Notes: generated by a model from the sequence alone, not told the origin. DNA of 64,000 bases from CAWEHU01 sp963808965 (GCA_963808965.1 CAWEHU010000026.1:1-64000); one strand, 5' to 3'. Shown: positions 9,687-19,831, numbered from the stretch's first letter. Numbers and translations: made by a program.

Positions 9687-11013
9687 TCAGAGAACCAGCC
9701 TGCGCACGTCTTCGAGGACGTGACAGAGCTGGCGTGCGAACCGGGCTCCGAGCGCGCCGTCGACCACGCGGTGATCATATGACAGCGAGATCGGCAACAT
9801 CAGCCGAGGCGTGAACTCCGTGCCGTTCCAGACCGGGGTCATCTTCGAGCGGACCACACCGAGGATCGCCACCTCCGGCCCGTTCACGATCGGCGTGAAA
9901 CTGGTCCCGCCAATGCCGCCGAGCGATGAGATCGTGAAACTCGCACCCTGCATTTCGGTCGGTGAGAGCTTACCGTCGCGCGCCTTCTTGGAGATGGCGC
10001 CCATTTCCTGGCTCAGTTCGGTGATGCCCTTGCGGTCGACATCGCGGATGACCGGCACGACCAGTCCGTCCGGCGTATCGACCGCGATGCCAAGATGGTA
10101 GTAGCGCTTGAGAATCAGCGCGTCCTTCTCCGGCGAGAGGGAACTGTTAAACTCGGGGAACTGCTTGAGGCAAGCGACGCTCGCCTTCAGCAAAAAGGCA
10201 AGCATGGTAACCCGATAGCCCTTCTCCTTGGCCGCCGTGTCCAGCTCTTTGCGGTATTTTTCGAGTTCCGTGACGTCCGCCTCGTCATTCTGCGTGACGT
10301 GGGGAATGTTCAGCCAAGCGCGGTGCAGGAACGGCCCAGATAGCTTCTTGATACGCGACAAGGGCTTGGTTTCAATCGGGCCGAACTTCGAGAAGTCCTG
10401 CGTGGGAATCTTCCGGAATACCGGCACCCCCTGACGGCGCGGCCGCGCCTGCCGCCGGTGCCGGCGCGGATGGACCGCGCAGAAAGGCGAGCACGTCCTC
10501 CCTCGTGATGCGGTTCTTTTCGCCGGTGCCTTTGACCTTGCTGAGATCAACGCCCAGTTCGCGTGCAGCTCGCCGCACGCCGGGGCTGGCATGGACCTGG
10601 CTAAAATCGGTGGTCGCCGCGGGATGCGCCCCGACGGATGCTCCCGGCGCAGAAGGCGCCGCCGGGGCGGCAGGGGCTGCGGTTTGCGAAGCTGGAGGCG
10701 CCGCAGCCGCACGCGGCGCAGGCGGCGGCTCCTGCTGCGAAAGCAATGAAGGCGGTTGGCTGAGAGCGCCTTCCTCGCTGCCTTTGAGGCGCACTACCGC
10801 TGTGCCCTCGCTGACTTTGTCGCCCACCTTGACGAGGACCGCCTCCACTGTGCCGCCGCTCGGCGCCGGCACATCCATCGTCGCCTTGTCCGATTCCAGC
10901 GTGAGCAGCGGGTCTTCGGCGTTGACCGCGTCCCCTGGCTTCACGTGGATTTCGATAATGGGCACGTCCTTAAAGTCGCCGATATCGGGCACTTTGACTT
11001 CCGTGGCCGCCAC
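9687..11013 (-). CDS. aceF: pyruvate dehydrogenase E2, dihydrolipoamide acetyltransferase (frameshift near 10427)
   Basis: E2 core subunit that transfers the acetyl group from lipoamide to CoA. One lipoyl domain at residues ~3-78 (ESDKATMDVPAP), an Ala/Pro-rich hinge, a peripheral-subunit-binding domain (SPGVRRAARELGVDLSKVKG...ITREDVLAFL, ~135-175), and a catalytic domain with HRVVDGALGARF near the C-terminus. The frame changes in a five-C run at 10427-10431. With four C the frame joins AAPSG to VPVFRKIPTQDFSKFG and the protein is 441 aa, a normal size for a one-lipoyl E2. Its lipoyl domain is nearly identical to the first one on lpdA. Gaps of 80 nt to aceE and 21 nt to lpdA suggest one operon. 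Confidence 0.92.
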
Positions 11014-11092
11014 GTGTCTCTCCCCTGCGTTTCTGCTCGCGCGGCCTCTTGGGCCGGCGTCGCCGGTTGGTTCTGTTGAAGTGCGCCCGGTC

Positions 11093-13750
11093 TCAGACTT
11101 TAACCGGGCTGGGCTTCTCGGGGTTGATTCCGAATTTGCGGATCGCGTCTGACACGACGGACGGCTTCACTTTGCCTTCTTCCGCCAGCGACTTCAGCGC
11201 GGCGAGCGCGACATAGTGTCGGTCCACCTCGAAGAAGGCGCGCAGCTTACGCCGGTAGTCCGATCTGCCGAACCCGTCCGTTCCGAGCACGCGGTAGCGG
11301 CCGGGCACGAACGGACGGATCTGGTCGGCGAAGATCTTCATGTAGTCCGTCGAGGCGATCACCGGACCTTCACGTCCGGCGAGGCACTGCTCGACATAAC
11401 TCTTGCGGGCCGGCTGTTCCGGATGCAGCAGGTTCCAGCGCTCCACCTCAAGTCCCTCGCGGCGGAGCTCGGTGAAGCTCGGGCAACTCCAGATGTCGGC
11501 GGAGACGCCGAACTCGTTCGCGAGCAAGTCCGCGCCGGCGATGACTTCGCGCAAGATCGTGCCGCTGCCGAGCAGCTGCACGCGCGGGCCCTTTCCCTCC
11601 CCGGTCTGGCGTAGCTGATACATGCCTTTGAGGATGCCTTCCTGCGCACCCTCCGGCAGCGCCGGGTGCTCGTAATTCTCATTCATCAGCGTGATGTAAT
11701 AGAATACGTCCTCCTGCTCGCCGTACATCCGCCGGAGCCCGTCCTGGATGATCACCGCCACCTCGTACGAGAAGGTCGGATCATACGAGACGCAATTCGG
11801 GATCACCGACGAGAGGATCAGGCTATGCCCGTCCTCGTGCTGCAGCCCTTCGCCGTTCAGCGTTGTGCGGCCAGCCGTCGCTCCGATCAGGAAGCCCCGC
11901 GCGCGCATGTCGCCCGCAGCCCAATTGAAGTCGCCCGTGCGCTGGAAACCGAACATCGAGTAGTAGATGTAGAACGGAATCATCGGCACGTTATTGCTGC
12001 TGTAGGAGGTTGCAGCTGCGATCCAGGAAGCCATCGCGCCTGGCTCGTTCAGGCCCTCTTGCAGGATCTGGCCCTTCTGATCCTCCTTGTAGAACATGAG
12101 CTGGTTGGCATCTTCCGGACGGTAGAGTTGGCCGACCTGGCTGAAGATGCCGAACTGGCGGAACATGCCCTCCATGCCAAAGGTGCGGCTCTCATCCGGA
12201 ACGATCGGCACGACATGCTTGCCGATCGCCTTATCGCGCATCAGGGTGTTGAGGATGCGCACGAACGCCATGGTGGTCGAGATCTCGCGATCCCCGGTGC
12301 TCTTGAGCTGATTGTCAAAGGCCGAGAGGGGCGGGATTTGCAGCGACTGCGATTTCCGTCGCCGTGCCGGCAGGAAGCCGCCCAGCGCGGCACGTCGCTC
12401 CCGTAGATAGCGCGCCTCGGCGCTATCCTCGGGGAAGCGCAGAAACGGCACTTCCTTGAGCTGCTCGTCGGAGATCGGCAGGCTGAAGCGGTCGCGGAAT
12501 TCGCGCAGATGCGCCTCGCCCATCTTCTTCTGCGAATGGGTGATGTTCTGGCCCTCGCCAGCCTCGCCCATGCCGTAACCCTTGACTGTCTTCGCCAGAA
12601 TGACCGTCGGCTGGCCCTTGTGCTTCACCGCCGCCGCAAAAGCCGCGTACACCTTGTTCGGATCGTGACCGCCCCGGGTCAGCGCCCAGATCTCGTCGTC
12701 CGACATGTCGGCGACCATCGCTTTCAGCTCGGGATATTTCCCGAAGAAATGCTCGCGGACATAGGCGCCGTTCTTGGTCTTGAAATCCTGATACTCGCCA
12801 TCCACGCACTCCTCCATGCGCTTCAGGAGAATGCCGGTCGTATCCTTCGCGATCAGCCGATCCCAGCCGCTGCCCCAGATCACCTTGATGATGTTCCAGC
12901 CCGCGCCGCGGAAAGTTCCTTCCAGCTCCTGGATGATCTTGCCGTTGCCGCGGACCGGGCCATCGAGGCGCTGCAGGTTGCAGTTGATGACAAAGATCAG
13001 ATTGTCGAGCCGTTCCCGCGCGCCCATGGCGATCGCGCCCAGGCTCTCCGGCTCGTCCGTCTCACCATCGCCGAGAAAGGCCCACACCTTGCGGTTCGTG
13101 GTGTCGGCGAGGCCGCGATGATGCAAGTATTTCAGGAACCGCGCCTGATAGATCGACATCAGCGGGCCGAGGCCCATCGACACGGTCGGGAACTGCCAGA
13201 AATCGGGCATGAGCCAGGGATGCGGGTAGGAGGAGATGCCTTTCCCGTCCACCTCCTGGCGGAAGTTCAGCAACTGCTCCTCGGTCAACCGGCCTTCCAG
13301 AAACGCGCGAGCGTAGAAACCGGGCGAGGAGTGGCCCTGGAAGTAGACGAGATCGCCACCGTGCTTTTCCGTCGCTCCGTGCCAGAAATGCATGAAGCCC
13401 ACGTCGTATAGCGTTGCCGCCGACTGGAAGCTCGCGATGTGTCCGCCGATCTCGGAGGACACCTTGTTCGCCCTGATGACGGTCGCCACCGCGTTCCACC
13501 GGATCAGCGACCGGATCCGGTGCTCGATTCCGCGGTCGCCCGGATGCCGCTCCTCCTGAGATGGCGGAATCGTGTTCAGGTACGGCGTATTCGCAGAATA
13601 CGGCACAGGCGCTCCTTGGCGCCGCGCCTCCGTGACGAGCTCCTCCAGCAAGTAGCTCGCGCGTTCCGGACCCTCGAAGGCGAGAACTGATCCCAGGGCA
13701 TCTCGCCACTCCTGGGTTTCAGAAGGATCCCGATCGGTCACTACGTCCAT
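11093..13750 (-). CDS. aceE: pyruvate dehydrogenase E1, homodimeric type
   Basis: 885-aa E1 that decarboxylates pyruvate with thiamine diphosphate and acetylates E2 lipoyl domains. The thiamine diphosphate/Mg motif is visible as GDGETDEPES (~227-236) followed by NLIFVINCNLQRLDGPVRGN. Other family signatures are FWHGATEKHGGDLVYFQGH and GGHDPNKVYAAF. Length and architecture are those of the E. coli-type single-chain E1, not the PdhA/PdhB heterodimer common in alphaproteobacteria. A GGGAGGA site precedes the ATG. It is the first gene of the PDH-maeB-phaAB run, with a 515-nt upstream gap likely to hold the operon promoter. Confidence 0.97.
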   Translation of the reverse strand: MDVVTDRDPSETQEWRDALGSVLAFEGPERASYLLEELVTEARRQGAPVPYSANTPYLNTIPPSQEERHPGDRGIEHRIRSLIRWNAVATVIRANKVSSEIGGHIASFQSAATLYDVGFMHFWHGATEKHGGDLVYFQGHSSPGFYARAFLEGRLTEEQLLNFRQEVDGKGISSYPHPWLMPDFWQFPTVSMGLGPLMSIYQARFLKYLHHRGLADTTNRKVWAFLGDGETDEPESLGAIAMGARERLDNLIFVINCNLQRLDGPVRGNGKIIQELEGTFRGAGWNIIKVIWGSGWDRLIAKDTTGILLKRMEECVDGEYQDFKTKNGAYVREHFFGKYPELKAMVADMSDDEIWALTRGGHDPNKVYAAFAAAVKHKGQPTVILAKTVKGYGMGEAGEGQNITHSQKKMGEAHLREFRDRFSLPISDEQLKEVPFLRFPEDSAEARYLRERRAALGGFLPARRRKSQSLQIPPLSAFDNQLKSTGDREISTTMAFVRILNTLMRDKAIGKHVVPIVPDESRTFGMEGMFRQFGIFSQVGQLYRPEDANQLMFYKEDQKGQILQEGLNEPGAMASWIAAATSYSSNNVPMIPFYIYYSMFGFQRTGDFNWAAGDMRARGFLIGATAGRTTLNGEGLQHEDGHSLILSSVIPNCVSYDPTFSYEVAVIIQDGLRRMYGEQEDVFYYITLMNENYEHPALPEGAQEGILKGMYQLRQTGEGKGPRVQLLGSGTILREVIAGADLLANEFGVSADIWSCPSFTELRREGLEVERWNLLHPEQPARKSYVEQCLAGREGPVIASTDYMKIFADQIRPFVPGRYRVLGTDGFGRSDYRRKLRAFFEVDRHYVALAALKSLAEEGKVKPSVVSDAIRKFGINPEKPSPVKV

Positions 13751-14265
13751 TACTTTTCCTCCCTTGGCGCCCCGAGTTCGAGGCCTAGATGGCCAGTCAG
13801 TCCTTCATGCAGTCCTTCAACTTCGCCGGAAAGAGGTCGTGGCGATCAGATCGTTCACAAAGACGAGCCGAAGCGGGTGAGAGCCACCCTCGCGAGCCAC
13901 GCACGAACAGATTGGACAGCATCATGTGCTCTCCCTGTTTCCGGTCATGTCAAGGCAGGCCGCCGGCGCCTGGAACGCACCGGGGATTTAGATCGCGAGC
14001 ATCCTAGGACCGGTCGAGCCAGTCGTAAACCGCGGCCCCGCGGATAGCTTACGGCCTACCCCGTCCTTGCATCCGGCAATCGCCGCCGCTATCTCCTGAC
14101 CTGCCAAAAATACGATCCGGGCCCCTCTGGCAGGACGCCGGCCTTTTGCCGGCCAACCTTGCGATGTCGGATCACCGCGCGCGGTATGCTGCGGTGGATC
14201 CCAGGCCCGATTACCCCGGCTGATCCTCCGCTCGCGTGTGGCAATCACATGATGGAGCATGGATT
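13751..14265. other. 515-nt divergent intergenic region upstream of aceE
   Basis: Lies between the divergent aceE and TerB-like genes and should contain both promoters. I see no gene. Small hairpins (for example two GCCGGC arms around 14142-14158, and CCGCGG repeats near 14030) are present, but no clear promoter boxes or operators could be assigned. Confidence 0.4.
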
Positions 14266-14712
14266 ATGTTGCGGACCTCGCGCGCTAAGTTGCTTCCTTC
14301 CAGGACAAACTTCGTCCTGACCGAACGACCGAACCGGGAGACGGCCACCGGCCTTGTCATGGCCGGCGCCATCATGGCTTGCGCCGACGGTCACGTCGCC
14401 CGCGCCGAGCGCCTTTCTTGGCTGGTCTTCTTGCGGCGACATGGTTTCCTCGCCGGTTTCGGCCGAAGCGTGATGTCGGGTCGCTTCGACCAGGCGGTCG
14501 CCCATCTCGAGGGACATTCGCTGGACGCGCTGTGCGCGGAGGCGGACCAATTAAGCCGCCTCGCTGGAACTGCCGGGGCCCGTCTCGTAGCGATGGCGGC
14601 GGGATATGTGGCCGTAGCGGACGGGATCGCGTGGCCGCAGGAAATAGCCGTTTTGCAAGTGGTCCGCGAGCGGTTGGGTCTCAGCGCAAGGCGCGAGCGC
14701 GACAATGCATGA
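14266..14712 (+). CDS. TerB-like (tellurite resistance TerB superfamily) protein
   Basis: 148-aa alpha-helical protein of the TerB superfamily: two similar helical halves with acidic residues (AGAIMACADGHVARAERLSWL and AAGYVAVADGIAWPQEIAVL), the pattern typical of TerB metal-binding helices. No signal peptide. The ATG at 14266 follows a GGAG site. Its last 8 bases overlap the next gene, an ExoD-family membrane protein, and a TerC-family protein follows, so the three are probably co-transcribed. TerB-family proteins are linked to membrane stress and tellurite resistance; the function here is not established. Confidence 0.7.
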   Translation: MLRTSRAKLLPSRTNFVLTERPNRETATGLVMAGAIMACADGHVARAERLSWLVFLRRHGFLAGFGRSVMSGRFDQAVAHLEGHSLDALCAEADQLSRLAGTAGARLVAMAAGYVAVADGIAWPQEIAVLQVVRERLGLSARRERDNA

Positions 14713-15361
14713 TCGCCGCATGAGTGTTCTCAAGTCGATGGACGCGGACGGGCGTCGCGCGGAAGGCGGTGGCACTTCCGCGGCGGAGTCCTTGTGCGAC
14801 TTACAGAGACGAATATCCGAGGATTCAGTGCCGCTCGGGCAGATCCTGGATTCGCTCGGAACCGGCGCGACCGGCATCTTCATGCTGCTGATCGGTGCGG
14901 CCGCATTGGTGCCCGGCACTGCACCCGTGTTCGGGATCGTACTTTGCCTTATCGCACTCAGTCTTATCGCAGGACGAAAGGTCCCTTGGTTGCCGCCTTG
15001 GCTCCGGCGCCGCCGCATTTCGAGGGATGATTTACACGGCATCACGGCGCGCGTGGTGCCGCGCCTCCGCTGGCTGGAAAGACGGCTCCGTCCGCGGCAG
15101 CAATACCTGCTACGTGGGCCGATGTTGCGCCTGCTGGGTCTCGCGTGCCTCAGCAATGGAGTCCTGATCGTGCTGCCCATCCCGTTCGGCAATACGGCAC
15201 CGGCCCTCGCAGCCATTCTGTTGGCGCTCGGCTTGGCCACCGGCGATGGCCTGATCGCCCTGGCCGGTCTCTTTCTGTCGGTGATTGCCGTGGCGGTCGG
15301 CGCCGGCCTGATCTTCCTCGGCTACGAGGCGTTTTCCAGTCTTTTGGCCCTGTTGAACTGA
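14705..15361 (+). CDS. ExoD-family membrane protein
   Basis: 218-aa protein resembling ExoD (exopolysaccharide synthesis) family members. The N-terminus has the family segment LCDLQRRISEDSVPLGQILDSL, followed by several hydrophobic helices: residues ~50-90 (GIFMLLIGAAALVPGTAP), ~135-175, and the C-terminal ~180-215. The conserved PIPFGNTAPALAA motif is present. Rhizobial ExoD affects exopolysaccharide and growth under alkaline conditions, but the mechanism is unknown. The ATG at 14705 overlaps the TerB-like gene; an internal ATG at 14720 is an alternative start. Confidence 0.85.
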   Translation: MHDRRMSVLKSMDADGRRAEGGGTSAAESLCDLQRRISEDSVPLGQILDSLGTGATGIFMLLIGAAALVPGTAPVFGIVLCLIALSLIAGRKVPWLPPWLRRRRISRDDLHGITARVVPRLRWLERRLRPRQQYLLRGPMLRLLGLACLSNGVLIVLPIPFGNTAPALAAILLALGLATGDGLIALAGLFLSVIAVAVGAGLIFLGYEAFSSLLALLN

Positions 15362-15395
15362 ACGCATCCCGGAACCGGCGAGTGACGAAGTGACC

Positions 15396-16145
15396 ATGTC
15401 CTGGCTGAGCGACCCGCAGATATGGGTGAGCCTTCTGACACTCACGGTCATGGAGATTGTTCTCGGTATCGACAATCTCGTGTTCCTCGCCGTGCTGGCC
15501 GCGCGTCTACCTGCGGCACAGCAGGAGCGCGCCCGGCGGATCGGCTTGCTGCTTGCGCTGGTGATGCGGCTCGCTTTGCTCGCCGCGATAAGCTGGATCA
15601 TGCGCCTGACAGCGCCCGTGTTCGCCATCGCTGGACAGTCCTTCTCCTGGCGTGACTTGATACTCATCGGCGGGGGCCTGTTCCTCGTCTACAAGGGCAC
15701 CGGCGAGATCCATGAACGGATCGAGGGTGAGGGAAGCCACCAGGCCGAAAGCGCGCGACCGGTGCGCTTCGGCGCGACCGTTGCGCAGATCGTGCTGCTG
15801 GACATCGTCTTTTCGCTGGATAGCGTAATCACCGCGGTTGGCATGGCGAGCCAGTTGAGCGTGATGATGGCGGCGGTCGTGATCTCGATTGCCGTGATGC
15901 TCGTCGCGGCGGGGCCGATCGCCGGCTTCATCGAGCGGCATCCGACCGTGAAGATGCTGGCGCTGAGTTTCCTTTTGCTGATCGGCATGGCGTTGATGGC
16001 CGACGGTTTCGGCTTCCACGTCCCGCGCGGTTACATCTACGCGGCCATGGGCTTCTCTGGCCTGGTCGAGCTGCTCAACCAGCTCGCGGCCCGCGGCAGG
16101 CGAAGGAAACCAGGCGCGACCGGCCTGCTCCCGCGCGATCAGTAG
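15396..16145 (+). CDS. TerC family integral membrane protein
   Basis: 249-aa polytopic membrane protein with the TerC signature near the N-terminus (LTVMEIVLGIDNLVFLAVLA) and its internal repeat (VLLDIVFSLDSVITAVGMA). The conserved acidic residues in these repeats are the proposed metal ligands; TerC relatives export manganese or other metals. About seven hydrophobic segments are visible. The ATG at 15396 is preferred; a GTG six bases upstream is possible. It follows the ExoD gene by 34 nt and overlaps the acyl-CoA dehydrogenase gene tail-to-tail by 7 nt. Confidence 0.9.
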   Translation: MSWLSDPQIWVSLLTLTVMEIVLGIDNLVFLAVLAARLPAAQQERARRIGLLLALVMRLALLAAISWIMRLTAPVFAIAGQSFSWRDLILIGGGLFLVYKGTGEIHERIEGEGSHQAESARPVRFGATVAQIVLLDIVFSLDSVITAVGMASQLSVMMAAVVISIAVMLVAAGPIAGFIERHPTVKMLALSFLLLIGMALMADGFGFHVPRGYIYAAMGFSGLVELLNQLAARGRRRKPGATGLLPRDQ

Positions 16146-17311
16146 CTACGCGGCAAGCCGAGCACGTGTTCGGCGACGTAAGCGAGGATCAGGTTCGTGC
16201 TGATCGGCGCGATCTGATACAGGCGGGTCTCCCGGAACTTGCGTTCGACATCGTATTCCTCGGCGAACGCGAAGCCGCCATGCGTTTGAACGCAGGCCTC
16301 CGCCGCGGCCCAGGACGCTTCCGCGGCCAAGAGCTTGGCGATGTTGGCTTGCTCCCCCGGCCGCTGGCCGGCGTCGAACAGCGCGCAGCCCTCATGCACC
16401 ATCAGCTCCGCCGCGCGCATCTGCGCATAAGCCCGAGCGATCGGGAACGCCACCCCCTGGTTTTGGCCGATCGGACGGCCGAACACGACGCGCTGCTTCG
16501 CATAATCGACCGCCTTATTGATGAACCATTTGGCGTCGCCGATGCACTCCGAGGCGATGAGCAGCCGCTCGGCGTTCATCCCGTCCAGCACGTAATGAAA
16601 GCCCCTGCCTTCTTCGCCGACGAGGTTCTCGGCAGGCACCCGCATATTGTCGAAGAAGACCTCACAGGAATTGTGATTCATCATCGCGCGGATGGGCCGG
16701 ATCGTGAGCCCCTTCCCGAGAGCCTGCTTCATATCGACGATGAACGTCGACAAGCCCTCGGTCTTCTTCTTGACCTGGTCCCTGGGCGTCGTACGCGCGA
16801 GCAGCAGCATTAGATCCGAGTGCTCGGCCCGGCTGGTCCAGACCTTTTGCCCGTTCACGACGTAGTGATCACGCTCGCGCTTGGCGACGGTTCGTAAGCT
16901 GGTCGTGTCGGTCCCGCTGGTCGGCTCCGTCACTCCGAAAGCTTGCAGGCGCAGTTCGCCGGTCGCGATCTTGGGCAGATATTCTCGTTTCTGCCCGTCG
17001 GAGCCGTGCCGTAGGATCGTGCCCATGATGTACATCTGGGCGTGACAAGCGGCTCCGTTGCAGCCCTCCGCCTGGACCGTCTCGAGAATCGCGGATGCGG
17101 CCGAGAGCGGCAGACCCGCCCCGCCATATTCCTCGGGAATGAGGGCGGCGAGATAACCCGCCTCTGTCAGAGCCTGGACGAATTCCGTCGGATAGGCGCG
17201 CACCTCGTCCAGCTTGCGCCAGTACTCGCCGGGGAAGCGCGCACAAAGCTTGCGGACCTCCTCCCGGATCTCCGGGTGCGTTTCGTTCCCATTCGATAGA
17301 GCTTGGTCCAT
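16139..17311 (-). CDS. acyl-CoA dehydrogenase family flavoprotein
   Basis: 390-aa FAD enzyme of the acyl-CoA dehydrogenase fold. Visible family motifs: EEYGGAGLPLSAASAILE, FGVTEPTSGTDT (FAD/substrate binding), NGQKVWTSRAEHSD, GRPIGQNQGVAFPIA, and a C-terminal THGGFAFAEEYDVERKFRE. The region that normally reads IYEGT and supplies the catalytic Glu reads LYQIAPISTNLI, so the usual base is absent, as in a CaiA-like subgroup. The substrate cannot be predicted. A GGAAGGAG site precedes the ATG. It lies between terC and ftsK with no obvious functional partner. Confidence 0.85.
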   Translation of the reverse strand: MDQALSNGNETHPEIREEVRKLCARFPGEYWRKLDEVRAYPTEFVQALTEAGYLAALIPEEYGGAGLPLSAASAILETVQAEGCNGAACHAQMYIMGTILRHGSDGQKREYLPKIATGELRLQAFGVTEPTSGTDTTSLRTVAKRERDHYVVNGQKVWTSRAEHSDLMLLLARTTPRDQVKKKTEGLSTFIVDMKQALGKGLTIRPIRAMMNHNSCEVFFDNMRVPAENLVGEEGRGFHYVLDGMNAERLLIASECIGDAKWFINKAVDYAKQRVVFGRPIGQNQGVAFPIARAYAQMRAAELMVHEGCALFDAGQRPGEQANIAKLLAAEASWAAAEACVQTHGGFAFAEEYDVERKFRETRLYQIAPISTNLILAYVAEHVLGLPRSY

Positions 17312-17388
17312 CTGCGACGCTCCTTCCCGCTTCTACCGGCCGGCCCGATCGGGATAATGCAGCCTGCGGGACTGCGCGTCACATCCGG

Positions 17389-19831
17389 TCAGTCATCGGT
17401 CCCGGTGCGGCGGACCAGCACCTCGCGCTTTCCAACGTGATTGGCCGGGCCGACGATCCCCTCCTTCTCCATCTGCTCGATGAGCTTGGCCGCCCGATTG
17501 TAGCCGATCGCCAGATGGCGCTGGATGAAGCTGGTGCTGGCCTTGCCTTCCCGCGCGACAAGGGCGACCGCATGATCGAAGAGCCCCTTTTCGCCATCGC
17601 TCGCACCCGCGATGCCGGACAGAGCGGCGAAGCCGTCGTCGTCCTCAGGCTCGGTGACGTCCTCGACATAGGCCGGCTCGCCTTGGGAACGCAGGAAGTT
17701 CACCACCTCCTCCACTTCCCGGTCCGTCACGAAGGGGCCGTGGACGCGGGTGATGCGGCCGCCCCCGGCCATGAAGAGCATGTCGCCTTGCCCGAGAAGC
17801 TGCTCGGCGCCTTGCTCGCCCAGGATGGTGCGGCTGTCGAACTTGCTGATGACCTGGAAGCTGATGCGGGTCGGGAAGTTGGCCTTGATCGTGCCGGTGA
17901 TGACGTCCACGGACGGTCGTTGCGTCGCCATGATGACGTGGATTCCGGCCGCGCGCGCCATCTGCGCCAAACGCTGCACCGCGGCCTCGATCTCCTTTCC
18001 GGCGACCATCATCAGGTCGGCCATCTCGTCGACGACAACGACGATGAACGGCAGCGACTCCAGCAGAAGCGGCTGGTCCTCGAAGGTGGGACGGCCGGTG
18101 TCCGGGTCGAAGCCCGTCTGCACGCGGCGGGTCACGACTTCGCCTTTGGCACGAGCTTCGGCGACGCGCTCGTTATATCCGCCGATGTTGCGGACCCCGA
18201 GCTGGCTCATGGCCCGGTATCGGCGCTCCATTTCGCGCACCGTCCATTTCAGCGCTATCACCGCTTTCGCGGGTTCCGTCACGACGGGTGCCATCAAATG
18301 CGGGATGCCTTCGTAGACGGAGAGCTCCAGCATCTTCGGGTCGATCAGGATCATGCGGCACTGATCGGGGGAGAGACGATAAAGCAGCGACAGGATCATC
18401 GCATTGACCCCGACCGACTTGCCGGAGCCGGTGGTGCCGGCGATCATCAGATGCGGCATCCGGGCGAGGTCGGCGACGATTGGCGATCCGCTGATGTCCT
18501 TGCCCAGCGCCAGCGAGAGTTCGGCCGGTGTGCCTCTGGACATCCTCGGCAGCCAGCACTTCGCTGAGATAGACCGTCTCGCGTTTGGCGTTCGGCACCT
18601 CGATGCCGATGACGTTGCGGCCCTGCACGGTTGCGATCCGGACGGCGGTGACGGAAAGGCTGCGCGCGATGTCGTCCGCGAGGCCGATCACGCGTGCGCT
18701 GCGGATGCCCGGCGCGGGCTCCAGCTCGTAAAGCGTGACGACGGGACCGGGGCGGATCTCCACGATGTGGCCCTGCACCCCGTAGTCGGACAGCACGGTC
18801 TCGAGCAGCCGAGCGTTGGCTTCGAGCGCGTCCGCACTCGGCCCGGTCGTGGCGCGGGCGGGCGCGGGCTTCAGGAGCGAGAGCGGCGGAAAGACCCACT
18901 CCCCATCCGCCAAGGGCAGGTTGTCCTGCCGGGAGGCGGCGTTGCGGCGTGAGACTGGAGTGGGACGCACGGGAACGGCCGGCTGCGCTTCGCTCAGCGA
19001 GGGGGCGGAACGGGGCTGCGGTGGGTCGACCGGCGTGTCGCGGCGCACGATGACCGTGGGAGGTGGTGGTTCCGCCGCCGTGCCGCTGCTTGATGCGATG
19101 GGGCGTCGACGGCGGACTGGCGAGAACGCCCAACCCAACAAATCGCCGAGACGGCTAAGCAGCGCGGCGGCGAGCCGGCCTTTCGCGATAACGAACCCGA
19201 ATGCGCGGGAAAGCATGCGGCAAGCCATCCGCCACTGGCTGAGGCTGAGCCCCAGCGACAGCAAGGTGAGCACCGCCGCGAGCGCCAAGCCGAAGGTCCA
19301 CACGAACACCGTTCCAAGCGGGCCGAGCACGCCGCGCCCTGCAGCCAGGACGGTTGCGAATACCGCTCTGCCGACTGCGCCCCCCGGCCCTGCCACCGTC
19401 GGCCATGCCAGAAGCGGCTGACCGTGTAGTCCGGATAGACCTCCCAGCACCGCTGCGAGGACCGGAAGCGCGAGGAGTGTGGCTCCGATACGTGCCCCCA
19501 GGCTGCCCACGCCGCGACGGGACGCGATGAGCCAGGCCCATGCCACCAGCGCCAATCCAGGCAACGCCCCCGCTACGCCGAAAGCCTGGAGCAGCAAATC
19601 GGCGACGACCGCCCCGGCCGGACCGGCCAGATTCGTGGGATGCCGCGCGGTCGCGGTATTCAGCGAAGGGTCGAGCGGGTCGTAGGTCGCGAGCGCGACC
19701 AGCAAAGCCAGCCCGATAAGTCCGAGGGCGAGCCCCGCCAGCTCGGCGAAGCGGCGGCGCATCAGGGACTGGACGGCTGGCGAGGCGAGGCGTCGAGCTT
19801 CGACAGTGCTGGTTCGGGCGGCGGCGGCCAT
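17389..19831 (-). CDS. ftsK: DNA translocase FtsK (frameshift near 18538)
   Basis: Septum-located ATP-driven DNA pump for chromosome segregation. The N-terminal ~200 residues hold four membrane helices, then a Pro/Arg-rich linker, an alpha domain, and the RecA-like motor with Walker A GTTGSGKSVGVNAMI and Walker B FIVVVVDEMADLM. The C-terminal gamma domain (FDHAVALVAREGKAS...RHLAIGYNRAAKLIEQME) reads KOPS sites. Total reconstructed length is ~813 aa. The frame changes at a GG pair near 18538; removing one base restores VLAAEDVRGTPAELSLALGKD. The gene should be essential, so I treat this as a sequence error. It is divergent from the UbiH-type gene. Confidence 0.93.

Noticed and set aside
12509..13411. 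300-codon open frame on the plus strand
   Set aside because: Antisense to aceE, with a shadow-like composition and no ribosome site.
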